Positions 4,504 through 5,840 of a stretch of DNA of 5,840 nt are shown here, one piece after another. A program made the translations under genes and the position numbers. The notes beneath the pieces were generated by a model. That model was given only the letters and a program-made list of their open reading frames with translations, was not told where the DNA came from and made no database searches. The DNA lies in NCBI GenBank assembly GCA_031253705.1, contig JAIRVW010000359.1:1-5840 (forward strand). Reading direction: 5' to 3'. Each line of letters starts with the position of its first letter. Position 1 is the stretch's first letter. Source of the stretch: Brucellaceae bacterium. GTDB lineage: Bacteria; Pseudomonadota; Alphaproteobacteria; Rhizobiales; Rhizobiaceae.

Positions 4504-5840
4504 ATGACCTCACATCTGCAGAATGATCCGGCCAATGCGTCGGGACGTCTTGGAAAAATCTATAAGGCCGGTCTGGCTGTTTTACTCACCGGTGTCATTG
4601 CCGCGGGAACGATTTCAGTTTTTGCGCCTGCCGTGAGCACGCCTGCAGTTGCTGAAAAGCAGGTGCCGCAATCTCATAGTGATATTCAGCTCTCTTACGC
4701 GCCTCTGGTGAAATCGACCTCCGGCGCGGTGGTGAATGTCTATGCAGGCCGTAAAGTACAGCAGCAGGCTTCGCCATTTTCTGGTGATCCGTTTTTTGAG
4801 CAGTTTTTCGGCGGACAGATGCGCCAGAACAAACCACGCTTTGAGCAATCGCTCGGCTCCGGTGTTATCGTCGACAGTTCCGGTCTGATTGTGACCAATA
4901 ATCACGTTATTGACGGTGCAGATGATATTAAAGTCGCACTGGCTGACGGCCGCGAGTTTTCTTCTAAGTTGCTGCTCAATGATGTGACGACTGATCTGGC
5001 GATTCTGAAAATTGATGCCAAAGAACAGCTGCCAACAATTAAGCTTGCCGATTCTGACAAGGTTGAAGTTGGTGATCTGGTGCTGGCTATCGGTAATCCG
5101 TTCGGTGTCGGGCAGACTGTGACCAGTGGTATTGTTTCCGCGCAGTCTCGTACGCAGGTGGGCGTCTCGGATTTCGATTTCTTCATTCAGACCGATGCCG
5201 CGATTAATCCGGGTAATTCCGGCGGTGCATTGATTGATATGAACGGTAATCTGATTGGTATCAACACAGCGATCTATTCACGTAGCGGCGGTTCTGTCGG
5301 CATCGGCTTTGCTATCCCGTCGAATATGGTTTCTGCGGTTGTAAAATCCGCAGAGAGCGGTAGCGATAAATTCGAGCGTCCTTATGTCGGTGCAACATTT
5401 CAGGCCATTACACCGGATATTGCTGCAGGCCTTGGTCTGAAGCAGCCTTCCGGCGCGCTGATTACTGATCTTGCTGAAAAAGGCCCTGCTGCGAGTGCCG
5501 GTATTAAAGTTGGCGATGTGATTACCGCGATTGACGGTGTGAAGGTCGATAATCCGGATGCGCTGGCCTATCGCGTGTCCACGGCGGGTATCGGCAAGAC
5601 CGTGCAGATGACTGTGCTGAATGACGGTAAATCCCGTGAGGTCGCTGTAACGCTGGCTCAGCCGCCGAAGGAAGCACCTGCACGGGAAGTGACAGGCCGT
5701 AATCCGCTGGCGGGAGCTCAGGTGCAGAATATTACGCCGGAACTGGCGCGCAAATCCGGCCTGGCACCAACAACACGCGGTGTGGTGATCAGCGGTGTGA
5801 AAAACAACACGCCTGCACAGGCAATGAATTTGAAGGCCGG
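4504..5840 (+). CDS. degP: DegP/HtrA (Do-family) periplasmic serine protease, 3' end outside window
   Basis: DegP-family proteins degrade, and in part chaperone, misfolded proteins in the periplasm. The frame is open from ATG 4504 to the window edge, giving 445 codons. AGGA at 4493-4496 lies seven bases before the start. Residues 1-50 form a signal peptide: a basic n-region, a hydrophobic core at about 22-42, and a probable cut after AVA at 48-50. The trypsin-like domain carries the triad H134 (TNNHVIDG), D164 (TTDLAIL) and S239 (NPGNSGGAL), with the same spacings of 30 and 75 residues as mature E. coli DegP. The stretch FSGDPFFEQFFGGQ at about 92-105 lies where the regulatory LA loop occurs. 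PDZ1 spans about 295-385, and PDZ2 begins near 400 and is cut by the edge. DegQ-type activity cannot be separated from DegP on sequence. A degP gene after rplQ is usual in Hyphomicrobiales. Confidence 0.96.
   Translation, partial: MTSHLQNDPANASGRLGKIYKAGLAVLLTGVIAAGTISVFAPAVSTPAVAEKQVPQSHSDIQLSYAPLVKSTSGAVVNVYAGRKVQQQASPFSGDPFFEQFFGGQMRQNKPRFEQSLGSGVIVDSSGLIVTNNHVIDGADDIKVALADGREFSSKLLLNDVTTDLAILKIDAKEQLPTIKLADSDKVEVGDLVLAIGNPFGVGQTVTSGIVSAQSRTQVGVSDFDFFIQTDAAINPGNSGGALIDMNGNLIGINTAIYSRSGGSVGIGFAIPSNMVSAVVKSAESGSDKFERPYVGATFQAITPDIAAGLGLKQPSGALITDLAEKGPAASAGIKVGDVITAIDGVKVDNPDALAYRVSTAGIGKTVQMTVLNDGKSREVAVTLAQPPKEAPAREVTGRNPLAGAQVQNITPELARKSGLAPTTRGVVISGVKNNTPAQAMNLKA

Noticed and set aside
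4595..5186. Three - strand frames opposite degP
   Set aside because: The + strand frame encodes an unambiguous HtrA protease with correct triad spacing, so these are shadows.

Overview
The window is a chromosomal housekeeping segment from an alphaproteobacterium, most likely order Hyphomicrobiales (Brucella/Bartonella-like). Three things point there. The order secY-adk-rpsM-rpsK-rpoA-rplQ-degP lacks infA and rpmJ after secY and lacks rpsD between rpsK and rpoA, unlike enterobacteria. Adk is the short form without a large LID domain. The protein sequences read like rhizobial ones. Base composition looks close to half G+C, so the genus is left open. All genes are on the + strand.

Bases 1-1154 are the end of the spc operon: the C-terminal part of the protein-export channel SecY and adenylate kinase, joined by an ATGA overlap. 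Bases 1155-1631 are a gap of 477 bases. It holds a perfect 16-bp hairpin just after adk, an 18-base near-repeat on either side of a weakly structured stretch, and a second hairpin before rpsM. Bases 1632-4212 are the alpha operon: S13, S11, the RNA polymerase alpha subunit and L17. The 235 bases between rpsM and rpsK are unusually rich in pairing elements, including one arm that can pair with either of two identical 11-base copies. Two hairpins, the second a classical intrinsic terminator, close the operon after rplQ. After a 291-base AT-rich gap, a DegP/HtrA-family periplasmic serine protease starts at 4504 and runs off the right edge.

The operon genes make translation and transcription machinery (ribosomal proteins, RNA polymerase alpha), adenylate balance (Adk) and the secretion channel (SecY). 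DegP is probably transcribed separately and handles misfolded proteins exported through that channel.

I see no novel protein system, mobile element, CRISPR array or tRNA. What deserves a second look is in the non-coding RNA: the rpsM-rpsK spacer and the adk-rpsM spacer look like possible cis-acting regulatory leaders.
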